Source: Hypoxylon rubiginosum (taxonomy: Eukaryota > Ascomycota > Sordariomycetes > Xylariales > Hypoxylaceae). From it: DNA of 64,000 bases. The position numbers and the translations under genes are program-made. The stretch lies in assembly GCA_902806565.1 (NCBI GenBank), contig CADCXA010000021.1, positions 682,001-746,000 on the forward strand. Direction: 5' to 3'. This document shows, one piece after another, positions 11,998-24,754 of this stretch (position 1 is its first letter; each line of letters starts with the position of its first letter). The notes under the pieces were generated by a model. That model was not told the DNA's origin. It saw only the letters and a list, made by a program, of their open reading frames with translations, and did no database searches.

Positions 11998-14026
11998 TCA
12001 TTCGGAATGACGCTGACTCCCGCGCGAGATCGCAGCAGCATCTGCCGCTGCTGATGCCACCGAAGCCATATGGCTGAGCATTGACGTCTGTTCTCGGAAT
12101 ACTCCGCTGGTTGTCGGCAAATCCTTTCTTGCAAAGTCTTGCGCTTGCCGCACATCTCTCGGGTCTACCTCCATCGTCTCATGTCTACCGCTCGTCGACG
12201 TCTCGGGTCCTTTTCTCCATACATCGTCTGCTAACCTACCTATGGCTATTCTCGACCCAGATCGACTCGTGCTAGGATCTTCACCACGTTCTGGCTCCCT
12301 TCGGCGCTCTCCAAATTCAACATGTGGCTGCGATATGAACACAGCCCTTCCAGCCTCTCGTGGTTCATCCCCCTCTTCATCTCCGTCTCCAGCAGCTTCT
12401 CCCTTGAGCCACGCCACCTCTTCCTCTGTTAGCCCTTTCCACACGCATCTAGCATGCTTTTTGGTGCATCCCTGACAAGCAGTCAGATGTTTTATGCACT
12501 GCGTCTTGAGTCTCCGGCACCTATCGCATGGAGGCTGTATAACGTCCCCACGCGTTAGTTTCTCGATTTTAGCAGTCACTAATACCCGGTTCTCTTCCTC
12601 CAGATCCCTGACTGCCGGCTCGACCGAATACCCGGGTGATGGCCTAGTGCTTCCCAATAGCGCTTGTTGCTGAATCGAAGTCCTCGGCGTTGATGTAGCA
12701 GTAGCCATGGCAGGTGTTGGCGGCACAGAGCTAACAGAGGATATCCGGTGGCCAGATGGCTGAGACGGAGCAAGGAATTGTTGGAGAAGATCGGCATGCA
12801 GATCGTAACCCGGATTAGCCCCGGAGCCCATCGGCTGATTTACAGCTTGAAACCCCGCCCCAGGAGCCGATTGAGACGCACGGCGGGCATGTATAGATGC
12901 CTTTCGTCCGCTTAGGTGATAATTGAGTTGGCGGGCCCTCCGCGCCACCTCGTCTGCTTTCTTGATCAAGACTTGCAAGCGCTGTTCGACAATCTCGATC
13001 GTTGCTAGCTCTGCTATCTCATCTTCCTCTAGCGGTTGTGGCGGCACCAGTCGGAGCCTGTCAAGGGCACCAGACACTATGAATCTCCAATCGTCCTCCC
13101 CGATTTCGACCTGGACACCCTTCAAAGGGAACTGGCAGCAGCGCGTACCACCGGGTGTAAGCGTCAGCACGAATTCTCCAGGCTTCGCCTTAGCAAATTC
13201 GACGATATCGAGCCAAGTGACAGGATCGGGGCTGAATATGGTTTGTGGTGGTGTGGTTGTTATCGAGCCCTCGAATGCTCCCTCTATTGCTTTCATCAGG
13301 CGACCCCCCGTCAGCTTCGCGCCTAAATTGGACGCCAGACTTTCATGTCTATTGAGAACTCCTACCCATTGTGTCAGTTAAATTACTTAGGTAAGAGGTA
13401 TGTAAGAGATAGGGTTAAAAAGCGCATATAGCTCACCCTCATATTCGTTGACAAGAGTAAGAACATCGGTAAAAGTATCGCCATCCCCCTGGATGAGCTT
13501 GAGTTTAACGGTATGGACTTTGGACAGGTAATTGATGGGGACTATGTTGCCTTGAAGGTTGGTTAGCTTATGACCGGCTTCCGATGTGGGCGCACCCAGA
13601 TCGTGATGAAAAATAGTTCATTGGACATTTGAGAGAAATATCGTATAGTGGCGGGGGCATAAAAATAGACTACATAAAAGTGATTTGTGATTTGTGATAT
13701 TTATGACGGGCAAACAGGCACAACAAGGACACCAAGATGGGGAAAAAAACTAGTGTTACATATGAAACAAGACAGCAAGACACGCCAACATTATCGTGTT
13801 CCATGTGGCTGTTACCCATAGACCATAGAGGCGCAGGCGTGTGTAAGTGTATATGCGTGAGCTTGGGCTTGGGCGTGGGTGCGCGTGTGCTTTGGTGTGT
13901 GTGGGACATACCTGACTGAGGCGGAGGAGGTTGTGGTATGCGGTCAGCATGCGGTGCTTGACTGCCATTGTCATCAGATATATCTCGTTTCCGTTTATGC
14001 TGATCTGAGTCTGGATTGTGCGCCAT
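11998..14026 (-). CDS. Zn(II)2Cys6-containing putative DNA-binding protein
   Basis: Three exons on the minus strand: 14026-13912, 13577-13437, 13361-11998 (539 aa). Phases 1 and 1 match at both junctions and the joined protein reads smoothly (QSAGHKLTNLQ; NEYEGVLNRH). The N-terminus has a basic KRKR patch, a possible nuclear signal, then a conserved-looking region of roughly 40-230 that I do not recognise. The sequence CDRCRRLKTQCIKHLTACQG begins a perfect C-x2-C-x6-C-x6-C-x2-C-x6-C array at residues 364-391. This is the fungal binuclear zinc cluster used for DNA binding. It is unusual that it lies two-thirds along the protein rather than at the N-terminus, and that no fungal transcription-factor middle domain follows. 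The C-terminus is acidic, then Ala/Ser-rich. An in-frame ATG at 14041 is an alternative start. Function as a transcription regulator is inference. Confidence 0.75.
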
Positions 14027-17000
14027 ACTCGAGCGCCTCACACCTTGAAGGGCGGTTTTTTTTACAGACGCCCTTTTTTTTGTTTAAAAAAATTTGGTGA
14101 GAAGTCTGATATATAATATGCTGAGCAGCTCTAATTAACCGAATGTCCCGCCCAATTAATCCCGCCTCCAGCAAACAATGGCTGGCATATGTGAGTATAA
14201 TGTTGGAGAGAATTCGCTTGAGGTTGCTAATTCCGTCTGGGGTTATGGGGTTTTTGGGGTCTGGGGATATGTGAGAATGCTGCGGTTGTATTATAAGGGA
14301 CAGCAAACAGCGGGACGAAATTTCATTACGAATTAATGTTCTTAGAGGCGGACGGGGCAGAGAAGGGCGTAAAAGCCCGGGAACGGCACGCAGGGTACGA
14401 GGTCAGGCCTGCCGAGCTTTTGGGCTTTTTTGGAGCTCGGCGGCCGTCATGGGAACGGAATCTTTAGACTCGTTGCTGCAAGCAGCTTAAGAATAAGGGG
14501 AAAGGGAAAGGAAATCGAACGAATGAACGAATGAATTAAATGGATAGTGAAGAAGGGATAGGAGAAGGGTAGTAGATAAAAAAATATGAATGGACGAATG
14601 TATGGGTGGACGGAATATATGGATATGGATATGGATATACGTGTATGTATGTAGGTATGTTAAAGTAAGCAGGTGAATTTGATACTCAGCCTCGACGCAA
14701 ATAGAAAAAAATACGGGAAAACTACCGTGAAATGTGCGAGACAGGATAGGGATTTTCGGAAACCGGGGTTGGATTTATTGGGCGCGGGGAGCGAAGAGCG
14801 AGATACCGTTGAGAACACGGACGAATACATAGCGTACCTTTGCGGTCTAAGACGGAATGATGCCGCAGTTGATGTCAGGTTAGGAGTTAAGATTGAAGGT
14901 TCTTCTGTTAAGACCAGACGTTAAGGACTAAAAGTGACATGCGTTGGCCGTGGCAGTTAGTGGCAGTCAGTTGCAGTGGCATGTGCCTGGCATGCGTGTG
15001 GCATGTTGACGGGAAAGAAAACTCGATACCCACAGAAAATTAAAGGCGGCAGTTTGCTATAAAAATGGCCAAGTGGGTTTTAGTAGGTAGCGGCCATTGC
15101 CATTGCCATTGCCATTTTCCTAGTAGTAACTTTTGATTACTTTCTTCTGCTTAGACTTTTTGTATTAAACCAAATCAATTGAGTCAATTGAACCAATCGA
15201 GGCGACGGACCGAAGCGACTAAAAGGAAGCACAAGCTAACCAGACGATACATGTTATACCTACCATGTAGCACGATCTTTAAATATTATACCTTATGTAC
15301 CTAGGTATAGACATATTTAAAGAGTAAGGTATATATATAAGTATATACAGTTGGTATACTTCTTTTTCACCTTCTCGCCTCCCTCACGACATCTTCTCCT
15401 ATAGGCAAAGTTATCATGTTAGGGATATCAGGATGTGCCTCGTAGGTAAAAAAGAAGTAGAATAAAAGGTCCAGGCTTGTATAATCCCCGGTTTATCTAC
15501 ATGGATTGTTACCCTCACGGAATAGACACCGAGCGACAATCTCCAGCTTTTTCCGCTGTCGATCGCTTCATATTTCCCTCTGCGGGCTCTCTGCTCCTTA
15601 AGCCTCTGGCCTTTCGCCTCCTCTAGGACATACATAGAAACCCAGAACCAGAGGACCCGAGAGAACCCTAGACGTCCGCACGCTGCTTTCTTCATCCTAG
15701 CCGCATCCAGCACACCCAGGAGAAGATCATCAACGCTGAAATTTCCGCTCTCTGCTCAGGGCAAGGGTCTCCCCGATTATGTGATCCCATGCCGCCGCAC
15801 AGAACAAGGAAAAGATCGACGAGCCACGTCCGCTTGGCGCTGAAACCCACCTATGGTGATGGATTTGCGGTGCATCGCTAGACTCGAGGGAAAATATCGG
15901 ATGGATTGCGATCTGGAGGGATGCCATTTAGGGTCTTCTAGGGTTCTCCTATAGCCCAGGGCCGCCAGGGTCTCACATCTCTCACATCAGCATTACCGAT
16001 CAAGAGATATTGGCGATAAGGACGAGCATTTGACGGCACCGGAAGAGAAATATTCGAAAGAAGAAGAAAAGAAGTCGAGGATGTGACGTAGTAGTATGTA
16101 TTTTATGATGTATGTAAGTATTCTATAGGTACATGTACATACAGTAGTATTTATTTGGGAACTTTTGTACTTGCTTTTTCTCATCTTACCCTTTTTTTGC
16201 CGTCGACGATGTTCCCCCCGCATCCGATATTTAGCTATTGCTGGTACGAATATATCAATATGTCTTTCAGCTATTATCCATGTACATGAGGTTATCACTT
16301 AACCCTGCTAATCTGTCTACAGGTACAGCTTTAGTCTGCAGCAGACTAAATACCAAACATATGTAGATCAGCATAAGAAATGTGATATGTGTCAGATATA
16401 GAGATATATGTAGCTATAGCTCAGTACTGATGCTTCTGCAGCTTACGGAATGTGTAAAAGGTGTAGAGCTTTGCCCATTAGGTACCTCGTTGCGTTTTGT
16501 ATCCCATCCTTACATCCCTACATCCTTACTACATGTATGTACAAGATCCCTAAAACAGATCCCTACAGTTGCAGCGCACTACCAATTGCTGCATTACAGG
16601 CCGCTAGCGCTCCGTCGGGAACCCCTCAAATTGCGTGGAATGGCTGAATGGGTCACTCTAACGCCCCTCGTAACTCGGCGCCCCTCCAACTACGGACCGG
16701 GCAAGCCACCCCTCAAGCCTCTGAAACCTTAGACACGGCACAGACCAAGACAGAAGCGTTCCAGAACAAAAGATGTGCCCCTCGCCCCCAGCAGCCCCAG
16801 TTGGTCATTATGAGGCGAATAAGAAGGACAAGGGAGGGGAAGATCATAACCTTGCAGCCTCGGATTCCATTAGAGGATAGCCTTGCCATATGGTTCCACT
16901 AATTCGCTTCTTATTGTCCATTCATAGGCGACCGGTCTGGAAAAAAGCAACCAAGTCCCCGATAAATCCACAATTCCCATGATCGACGGCCGACAAGCGA

Positions 17001-17779
17001 AGAAAAAAAAAAGAGGCACAGACAACGGACATATCACCTTTTTGCCAACCTCACCCGCCGTTCGCCTAATACTGCGACAAACCAACACACATCATACCAT
17101 TACCATACACGCACGCCCGCGCAGAAACGCATATTAGCCACCCGGCATACACGGTAACATACGCAACCGCAACGTACGGCATATACGTACAACTATATAC
17201 GTACAACTACATACCTAGGTACGGCCTACGTGACCGAAGGAGAAGGAAAACAGTAAACCCGTATCTGTATCTGTATCTGTATCCGTGGCCTTGCGTGTCC
17301 CGGATGCAATCTGGCTCCCCTTGATACGCACAACGTACATAGGAAAAAGACCCGGACCGATTTTCGTTACAAGGTTGCGCAGAACAGCCCGACGATAACC
17401 TATAACCTCCTTCGAACCACCCCCTTCGTCGTCCGTCCGTTGCAATAGTCGTACTAGCCTGCGACACGGATTCGTCACCGAACGGTCCAGACCACCGTGA
17501 CCCCCCCTATCTGTGCATCCGTCCCCAACTTCCGAAACTAGCCTACGCCTTTTTTTTTTTTTTTTTTCCCTTTCCTCACCGCATCTTCTTCGGCGCGGTG
17601 TTCCCCCCTCCTGCTATTCCTCTCCCCTAAAGGAAAAAATAAGCCCGGACCCCCCCTTTTTTTGCGTGAAAAGTCTTGGGGGAGATTGCTCCTGGAAATC
17701 GCCACCCCATTTCCAACCCCCATCTAACCAACCCTAACCCAACCCTTACTCCACCCACTACCACCCGCCCGCAACGACG
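14027..17779. other. 3.7-kb divergent intergenic region, no gene supported
   Basis: Lies between the divergently transcribed Zn-cluster gene and LSM7. It contains simple repeats (GGATAT near 14618-14638, TGCCAT near 15093-15113, TGTATC near 17262-17281), two TACCTAGGTA palindromes (15298-15307, 17212-17221) and a T18 run just upstream of LSM7. Short open frames lack domains. Confidence 0.5.
17550..17567. promoter_or_regulatory. Poly(dT) tract upstream of LSM7
   Basis: Eighteen consecutive T about 210 bp upstream of the LSM7 start, followed by CT-rich sequence. Poly(dA:dT) tracts commonly exclude nucleosomes in fungal promoters; that role here is inference. Confidence 0.5.
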
Positions 17780-18408
17780 ATGGCCGACCGTGCCCATTAC
17801 CGCGGGGGCCGTGGAGGCGGCGGACGCGGAGCGCGGGGCGGACGAGGCGGCGGGAGAGGCGGACACGGAGCTGACTCGAACACCCCCGGCGCGCCGCACC
17901 AGGAGCGGGAGCGCCCCAAGAAGGAGAACATCCTCGACCTGGGCAAGTATGTGGATAAGAGAATCACCGTCAAGTTTAACGGTGGCCGAGAAGGTATATA
18001 CATATATCCCACCGTCTATCATTATCATCCCTTGCCTACCACCGCGGCGGCAGTGAATTATGATGACCATTACCTACCATAGAGAACTAACCCGGTCTTT
18101 TACATATGTATAGTCACCGGCACACTAAAGGGCTACGATGCACTTATGAACCTGGTTCTCGATGACGTACAAGAGGTCATGCGAGGTTCGTTACCCCCCT
18201 AACCCAGCTCGCTTGCACTCGAGCATCCCGTCCCCTATCACGCCTAGATGGAGACTAATATACATATCCCCGTACAGACGACGAAGGCAAGGAAGCGACC
18301 AGATCGCTCGGCCTGGTAGTCGCCCGAGGCACTCTGCTAGTCGTCATCAGCCCGGTAGACGGCAGCGAAGAGATCGAGAACCCGTTTGCGCAGCAGGCGG
18401 AGGACTAA
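17780..18408 (+). CDS. lsm7: U6 snRNA-associated Sm-like protein LSm7
   Basis: Three exons: 17780-17993, 18114-18185, 18278-18408 (138 aa). Residues 1-32 form an RGG/Gly-Arg-rich tail, common in filamentous-fungal LSm7. Sm motif 1 begins at LDLGKYVDKRITVKFNGGRE and continues VTGTLKGYDALMNLVLDD. Sm motif 2 is LGLVVARGTLLVVISPVDG. LSm7 is part of two heteroheptameric rings: nuclear LSm2-8, which binds the 3' end of U6 snRNA for splicing, and cytoplasmic LSm1-7, which promotes decapping and mRNA decay. Exon phases (1, 1) agree and the joined sequence has no gaps relative to the family. Intron 2 has a slightly unusual donor, GTTCGT. Confidence 0.95.
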
Positions 18409-20166
18409 AACGCCCCGGAAACTACCTACCTCCAGTAGGAGAAATCGACGGGCGATATTTCAAATATGTCGGAGCGGGCAGATATACCACCCCCCAAGTG
18501 TGTTAGCGTGGGAAAGCAAAGGAGCAAGATACGCCATCTTTGGACTCATAAAAATTAGACCTTGTCTAGCTAGGTCGGCAGAGATATCTGCACGGTGACT
18601 TAAAAAGAGAAGTGCATCTGCAAAGTATGTGCAGAATTTGAAGTTTAGGGGCCATGAATGTCAGTAGAGAAAGAAATACTATTAGGCTAGTCTATACGAT
18701 GAAATAGCCTACTCGCAGTGTTCCATTTTCGATATTGTGTAGAGAAAGTAGTTCCAAGGGGTTGGATAGAAGAGACCTAGGAAGTCGGTCACATCTTATC
18801 CGTTTCCCGTAATACCTAGAAAACCTCTAGTCTAGGTACAACTCACCAGGATGATAATTCATAGTTCGAACCCAGATATATCCAGACGTATCTCAGGCAA
18901 TTTTCTTAACAATACTAATTCCCTTAAGATAAACTCCTTGCCACAAACCAGAGACCTACCTTTTATGTATTTTTCCAAGCAAAAAAAAAACCCCGAGATA
19001 GGTGTTTTAACTGGACTCGGTATGACCCCTATTGAGTCTCTACCATCCCGGCGAGCTGTACCTAGGTATGTACCACGGCCTCATTTGTTCCTCTGGGTAT
19101 ACCTTAAAAAGGGGGCGGCCCAATACTACTTAGTGTCTGGCGCAATTGCAATAGGCATGTCGTTGAAAGGAGCACCACCCCCTTACTTGACACGTGGCTC
19201 ACGACAACTTAACTACCGCTTTAGCATCAGAGCTCACGCAAAAAAAGTCAAGGCATACGCTGTCTATGAGTAATCTACAACGGCTATCCCATTTCACATC
19301 AGATGCGCACCATCTTAAGCAAATACGGAGGTCATGAACAGTAAGAAATTTCATTTGTATTCTACTTTATACTTCTGGAGACATGTCTGTCTTGTTTCTT
19401 TTCGGTTAGGAAAATCGTCGGGGGATTTGGCCCAACATCGCATCATCGTATCGCACTTGAATACGCACGCACGCGCTCTCTTTTGAAATATTCATTTCAT
19501 CGCTCAACCTTTTTTTTTTGCTAGGGGCAGTTATCGCTGCTGCTGCCGCTGCTGCTTCCTACCAAACCAAATCGCGAGTCTCGTACCTCAAGCCGAGTGC
19601 TATACTGCAAATCTTTGGACCGTAGGTATTCAACTGACAACTCAAATAATAGTCCAATAGCATATCGTATCCTTGTTGTTTCTTTGATAGCTCGTGACCA
19701 CTTCTCCATCGTCTGCGGCCTGGGAAAGCGAAGGCTAGTCCTAGTAAGTCATCCAAGGTTGTTGGGCGCAACGTGCTTATACCTGTGAGTGGGTCGGTGT
19801 GTTATGTATTCGCTTTCCAGATTTAAGTCTCCTGGATCTTCGTCTGAAGCCTCACCCTCAAGTCCCCTTAAAAGGGGTTATATACCCTTATCATGTCGCA
19901 TCCGTTTCCAACCTTCTACTCAGCTGGATAATGCGGCCGTCGATTCGTTTCATCACCAACTCGAAATTGATTCGCATGTCCTAAGCTTCCGAGATATCCT
20001 TCCATCCTAAAGTGCTTAGCCCATCTGTCTGATCTTGGAAGGGTATATGTGTTGGCTATCGTATAGGACCTTGGATCTGGCCTTGTAAATATCTTCTGTA
20101 GGCCATCATAGAAGATCTTCGACTTGGCATTCTGTAGCGTTTATAGGCCCTACGCGGATCCTGATT
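18409..20166. other. Intergenic between convergent LSM7 and PAN3
   Basis: Contains one TACCTAGGTA palindrome (19059-19068) and A/T runs near 18980 and 19510. Open frames are short and without domains. No gene supported. Confidence 0.5.
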
Positions 20167-23100
20167 CTAATAGCTTCGGTTCGCCTGCGTCTTGCTACCT
20201 GCCTTCAGTAGCTCACTGAAAGCTCCCTGAAGCTGCTTTTTCAGCTCCTTGTAAGAAACAACAAACGTTGACTGGTGATCCCTGCTAGTGAGGTAAATCT
20301 TCTCATCGATGCCGGCGTCTAGTTTGTTTAAGCAACTAATGATGTGGCCCAGATCTACGACTGGACTTCCCTGGGAATCAACCTGGTGGAAGACGTAGTC
20401 TCGAAACAGCTTCAAGGTATATCGCTCTGCTGTCTCAGCCCAATTGGGGTCACCGTCGAACTCTGGCCGCTCGTTGATGGAGCCCAGTTTCGCCACCAAT
20501 CGCACAAGTCGTCCATTTTCGAGCTCCCTGCCTAGATGGGTTGTTAACTCGTCCTCGGTGTCCAACGATGCTACCAGCACGTCGTCGGCATGTTGAGCAA
20601 GGTCGTATACTAAGTGCTCTGCTGTTTTTGTTGCCATGTTTTGCGGCGGGCTAAGCAGCCAAGATATTCTTTCCTTGAGCTCTATAGAATAAGTCCTGCC
20701 GAGTTGCTCTAGAGGCAACCGGAGGTCACCGAGATTCCGCGGAGGCGTGTTGGTTGCAATGCTCAAAATAAGCCGTCCGAGGCTGAAGAAGTCCTCCTGC
20801 TGCAATTCTTCAATTCGACGAGGCACTTCAAAGTGCAACACATCTTGAATCGAACATGCGCTGAGCCTGATACGATTCTTCTCTGTTATGATCACCTTGC
20901 TGATGTCGATGCATCGTGCGGCAAGCTTAGCCTTGTGGATCGCCTTGAGAGCACTGGCGAGCTGGACAAGATAAGACCACAATACTCTCTCCGGCACTGC
21001 TGTGGGACGACCGAACCGGTTCGTAGAGAAGTGGTGTTCTGCCAGTGTCTTGGAGAGCGGATGGTAGCTGTGAACAAATACGAGAGAGCTATCGTTGAAG
21101 TCCCTCGTGGTGAATGCTTCGATCGTAGTAACTATATTGGGATGTATGATCTTCTTCCACGAGTTCACGGCCTTAATTGCCTCTTCGTTGGTGAGGCGGA
21201 ATCCTACTACCCAGTCAGTTTGAATTTTTCAGCTTTACGGAGCTGGGAGACTGACCTTCAATACGTCTCAGGCAAAACACATTCCCATTCTTACGAGAAG
21301 TTGCTTTAAATACCCAGCTCGGAAGACCAAACGTATTAGTAGCGCCGCGGATCTTAGTGTCCAAGGGAACAAGAGAGTGGTAATGCTGGAGAGAAGGCAA
21401 ATGTACTCCGGGTTGGAGGATCTGCCTAGCTGCCTCGGATTTTTTCTGTAAGTCTTCCCTAAGGTTTTCAGGAAGAAACAAGTCGTATACTTGTCGCTGG
21501 TAAGGCTGGAGATGTTCCCTTGCAGTCGTGATGGGATAGTACATATGATATTGGAGCTGACTCTAGTTAGACAAATTTGGGCAATAGAAAGCATGGGTAT
21601 GAATAACTTACGGGTTGAGAGGGGGCGGTATAAGAATTCTGTGCTGTATAGTACGATGCACCTGCTCCGGCCAAGGCATTATGGTCTTCGGCATATGGGT
21701 TGTATTGTGTCGATGGTATCGCCTGGCTGACAGTAGACATGGAAAATGGATCAAAGCCGAGAGATCCGCTATCTGTCGAACCGTTTGTCGTAGTCTGCTT
21801 CTCATCAATATTCTGCGCCCAAAAGTTCTACTCTCCAGGACTGACAGCTGTATTCAGATCGTAGTTCTGCGGAGCAAATTCCGGGAAAGGCGCTGATTTA
21901 TACAAGGAGGCTCCAGTGTCTTGCTGGAGGGCTGAGGTGGTGGCTATCTAAGACGTGAGTCCACATACAACGGAGTGTGGGGTTATCTGAGCTTCCTCAC
22001 ATGAATTTGCTCCCCTGGGAGTAAACGGTGTAGCATTTGTTGAGAAGTTGGACTTCTTGTTCCCGAGTTGGGTAGGAGTGAATGACGGCGAGTCGACATT
22101 AAGAGACTTCTTTGCGCTACTTCTAGAAGTTGGATTAGCAAGGTCATTATGAAATGTAGTTAGAGAGCTGTTGGAATATGGTGGGAATCCTGGACTGGCA
22201 GTGTCGCAAATAGCCGGGGCAACATCTCGCTGGTGCTGGAATTCGAAAGCGTCTCGGCTCTCTCCAAGTGATTGCTGACCGACGTCCCAAGGCGAATGCG
22301 ATGCCGCCGGAATCCCGCCTAACACTGGATACGTGAGAGGGCTAGGGATATCGCTTAAACTAGCAGTACCGGAATTTGTATCATTTGAGCCAGCTGGGGA
22401 CTCTGGCCATCTTCCAGCCGATGAATTAGGTGCAGTAGCCTGACGACCCTTGAATTCTCGATGAGTAGACCGGGATCTTGAGCTCGAATTCCCCGTCCAC
22501 GACGAATAAGGAGATGAAGATTCAGCTGGGGTTGCATACTGCGTTTGAGGCTCGGACTTCATTTTAGGATGAGATTCGCTATTCGACAAACCAGAACGAT
22601 TTCGTCTGCCTTCCCCTTGCCATCTCTCGCTACATTCTAGTCCTCTAGAAGCGTTGCTAGAGGCCTTGCTTTCATTGCTGTCTTCCGAACTACGATAATG
22701 AAAATAACCAGCTGATGGGAAACCATTAGGCGGGATTGGACGCGCTCCAGGGGGTCCACAAGTAGTTCCCCAGGGCATAGAGACCGTAGGTGAAATCATT
22801 CTCCTGTTCTTTCTGTCTCGACGATGGGGTCCGTGTAGTCGCCTTCTTGCAGGGTATGGGGCAGGCATATCCGGTTCACCCGCTTCTATACCATTACTCG
22901 CTGGCATCGTCGAAACAGATCCGAAATACCGGGACACTGACAAGTCCTTTTAGACGATTGAACCAAACCCAACGATACCCACGCGGAGAGGTAACCACTT
23001 TAGGTCTCGGACGGCCAATGCAGTAACTCGGTAGATAACCTCACTGCGAACTATTGTCGGCACCGGCGTTGACAGGTAGTATAACGCTGTCCCCGTTTTC

Positions 23101-23445
23101 TCGTCTCGTGGGAGCCTCGTATGGAGTCGTCGTGGGAGCCAGCCAGGTAGAAGGGGAAATGGGAAGTCGAAGAATGAAAGGCACTGGGGAGTAACTTACG
23201 CGTCGACAGAGTTTGACGAACCCTTGTCATGATTGAAGGCGCATCCCTGATCCTCGTAGCGGCAGTGGCCGTATATCAGCACGTTCCGACAGAGCGTGTC
23301 CTTGGAATCTAAGCGCGGGCGCGGACGGACAGGTTAGAAAGGATAAATCGAGGGACAGCAGCGGCTAGCGCTTACCACGCGTTTTAGGTCTGGGAGAGGC
23401 CATCTGCCTCCCTCGGTCGGCAGTGCCGAAGCGCGTATTCGCCAT
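20167..23445 (-). CDS. pan3: PAN2-PAN3 deadenylase regulatory subunit PAN3
   Basis: Seven exons, minus strand: 23445-23376, 23308-23200, 22122-22001, 21943-21846, 21794-21612, 21556-21256, 21203-20167. These give 639 aa, the usual PAN3 size, with consistent phases. Order of parts: a CCCH zinc finger at residues 30-50 (C30, C39, C46, H50); the conserved KKSLNVDSPSFTP segment; a PAM2-like motif (PFPEFAPQNYDL) that in the family binds poly(A)-binding protein; NPYAEDH; then LQYHMYYP into a pseudokinase from about residue 230; and a C-terminal coiled coil and knob that bind PAN2. The kinase core is degenerate, with no DFG, as is normal for PAN3. The complex shortens poly(A) tails in the cytoplasm. 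Oddities: a 1077-nt intron 2 holding a long in-phase open frame, and short introns of 57, 51 and 52 nt, two of them with GTCAGT donors. The 57- and 51-nt introns are the least certain part; unspliced they would carry in-frame TAG codons. Confidence 0.9.
22123..22907 (-). other. Open frame inside PAN3 intron 2; possible alternative N-terminus
   Basis: Within the 22123-23199 intron the frame used by the next PAN3 exon stays open from at least 22943 to 22123, about 273 codons, with an ATG at 22907. The translation is Ser/Pro/Asn-rich and polar (MPASNGIEAGEPDMPAP...). It could encode an alternative first exon that replaces the zinc finger, or a cassette inserted after it. Transcription through the normal donor without splicing would stop at once (GCG TAA). 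Not recognised as a known domain. Confidence 0.4.
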
Positions 23446-24754
23446 TTAAATTTGTAGTGGGTAGAGGTTGTAGATTCTCGTGTCCTCGTCATGGAGTAGT
23501 CGCAATGTTTAGGCCGGGAGGAAAGTCTGCGGCGCCGCCCCTATCGATACAACCCCTAGATGGGACTGCCTGTTAGCTTTTGCAATATTCACTGTATACA
23601 TGTAGGTACCTATATGTATGCGGCGAGGTACGCGTAAAGCGATTCGAGGAAGGGAGATGTGTGAGATGTGAGATGTATGTTACGGCGTTATAGCACTTAC
23701 TCAACTCCTCAAAGTGCTCCCATTGTCAAGCAGGTAAGGGCGAAAAGTCGCCCATAAATTAAAGAAAGCACGCTGGAAGAATCCAGGTAGTGGAGGAACG
23801 GGATGCAAATTATCAATTGAGGCTCCAGGAGCGGAGAGTGATGCCAGCGATCCGCGATAAGGGCACAAAGAGAGGGTGCGGGCGTGTCCAAAGCGGCGTG
23901 TCAATAGATTTGAAGCGGGCTGGCGGGCTGGCAGGCTGGCGACCTAGTGGAAGTTAGTGGGATGAATGCCGATTATGTAACCACCGGATACCCGTATGAT
24001 TGGCTCCGATATGTAGCGCCAAGGTTTCCTCTCTGTTTCTCTTAATACTTTGCAGAGCGGGCAGAGCGGGTTGTACTAAAAAGCACTAAAAAGCACTAGT
24101 CTCTCTATGGCAATACTATTCTATATAGCAATAATGTAAATTGTGTGATTTGATTTACCAATCCAGAATTACTGAGTAAGACTCGGGGACCCGCTGTCGT
24201 CACCTCCGACGCAAGGACATATATGTGTACATATATGCAACACTAACGTACCATCCTCCGCCATATGCCGTATGCCATCTACCATCTGCCATCTGCCATC
24301 TGCCATCATTCCCGTATCGGTGGGTCCAGCTGTCCAACATCAAATTGAACACGGAAGCCTCACGAGCACTTCCTCATATATCGGTGTATGCCTACATGTA
24401 CACATCTCTCTAACAGCATTCGAACTATTTAGGCATCCAGGAATCTAGGTACCTTAGTTACTCGGGATTTCCCCAACCTTCTGATCGATACCACCTACAG
24501 CTCCGGCTAGTGGCATGCTAGCTAGCGGTTCCCATAGTAGCACCCACGATCTGTGACGAGGAGGTACTACGTAGTACCCGGGCCGAGCTGGATCTAGAAT
24601 TGTACAAGCACACAGCCTTGAATCTGTCCGAGGCAGCAGCCAGCTCCAATACAAAGCACGCCAGACATTGTATACATAGATCCCCATGGGTTGCTGATTT
24701 CGAGCCACGTTACATGTACGGATTTCTACGGTCGGCCGTTACTATATCAACAGG
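23446..24754. other. Divergent promoter region of PAN3 and the UBX gene
   Basis: Holds a short CCATCTG tandem repeat around 24273-24306. No coding region supported. Confidence 0.5.

Noticed and set aside
22123..23199. Group I/II or homing-endonuclease intron in PAN3
   Set aside because: The ends are spliceosomal GT..AG with a normal branch site, and the internal frame has no LAGLIDADG or GIY-YIG motif.
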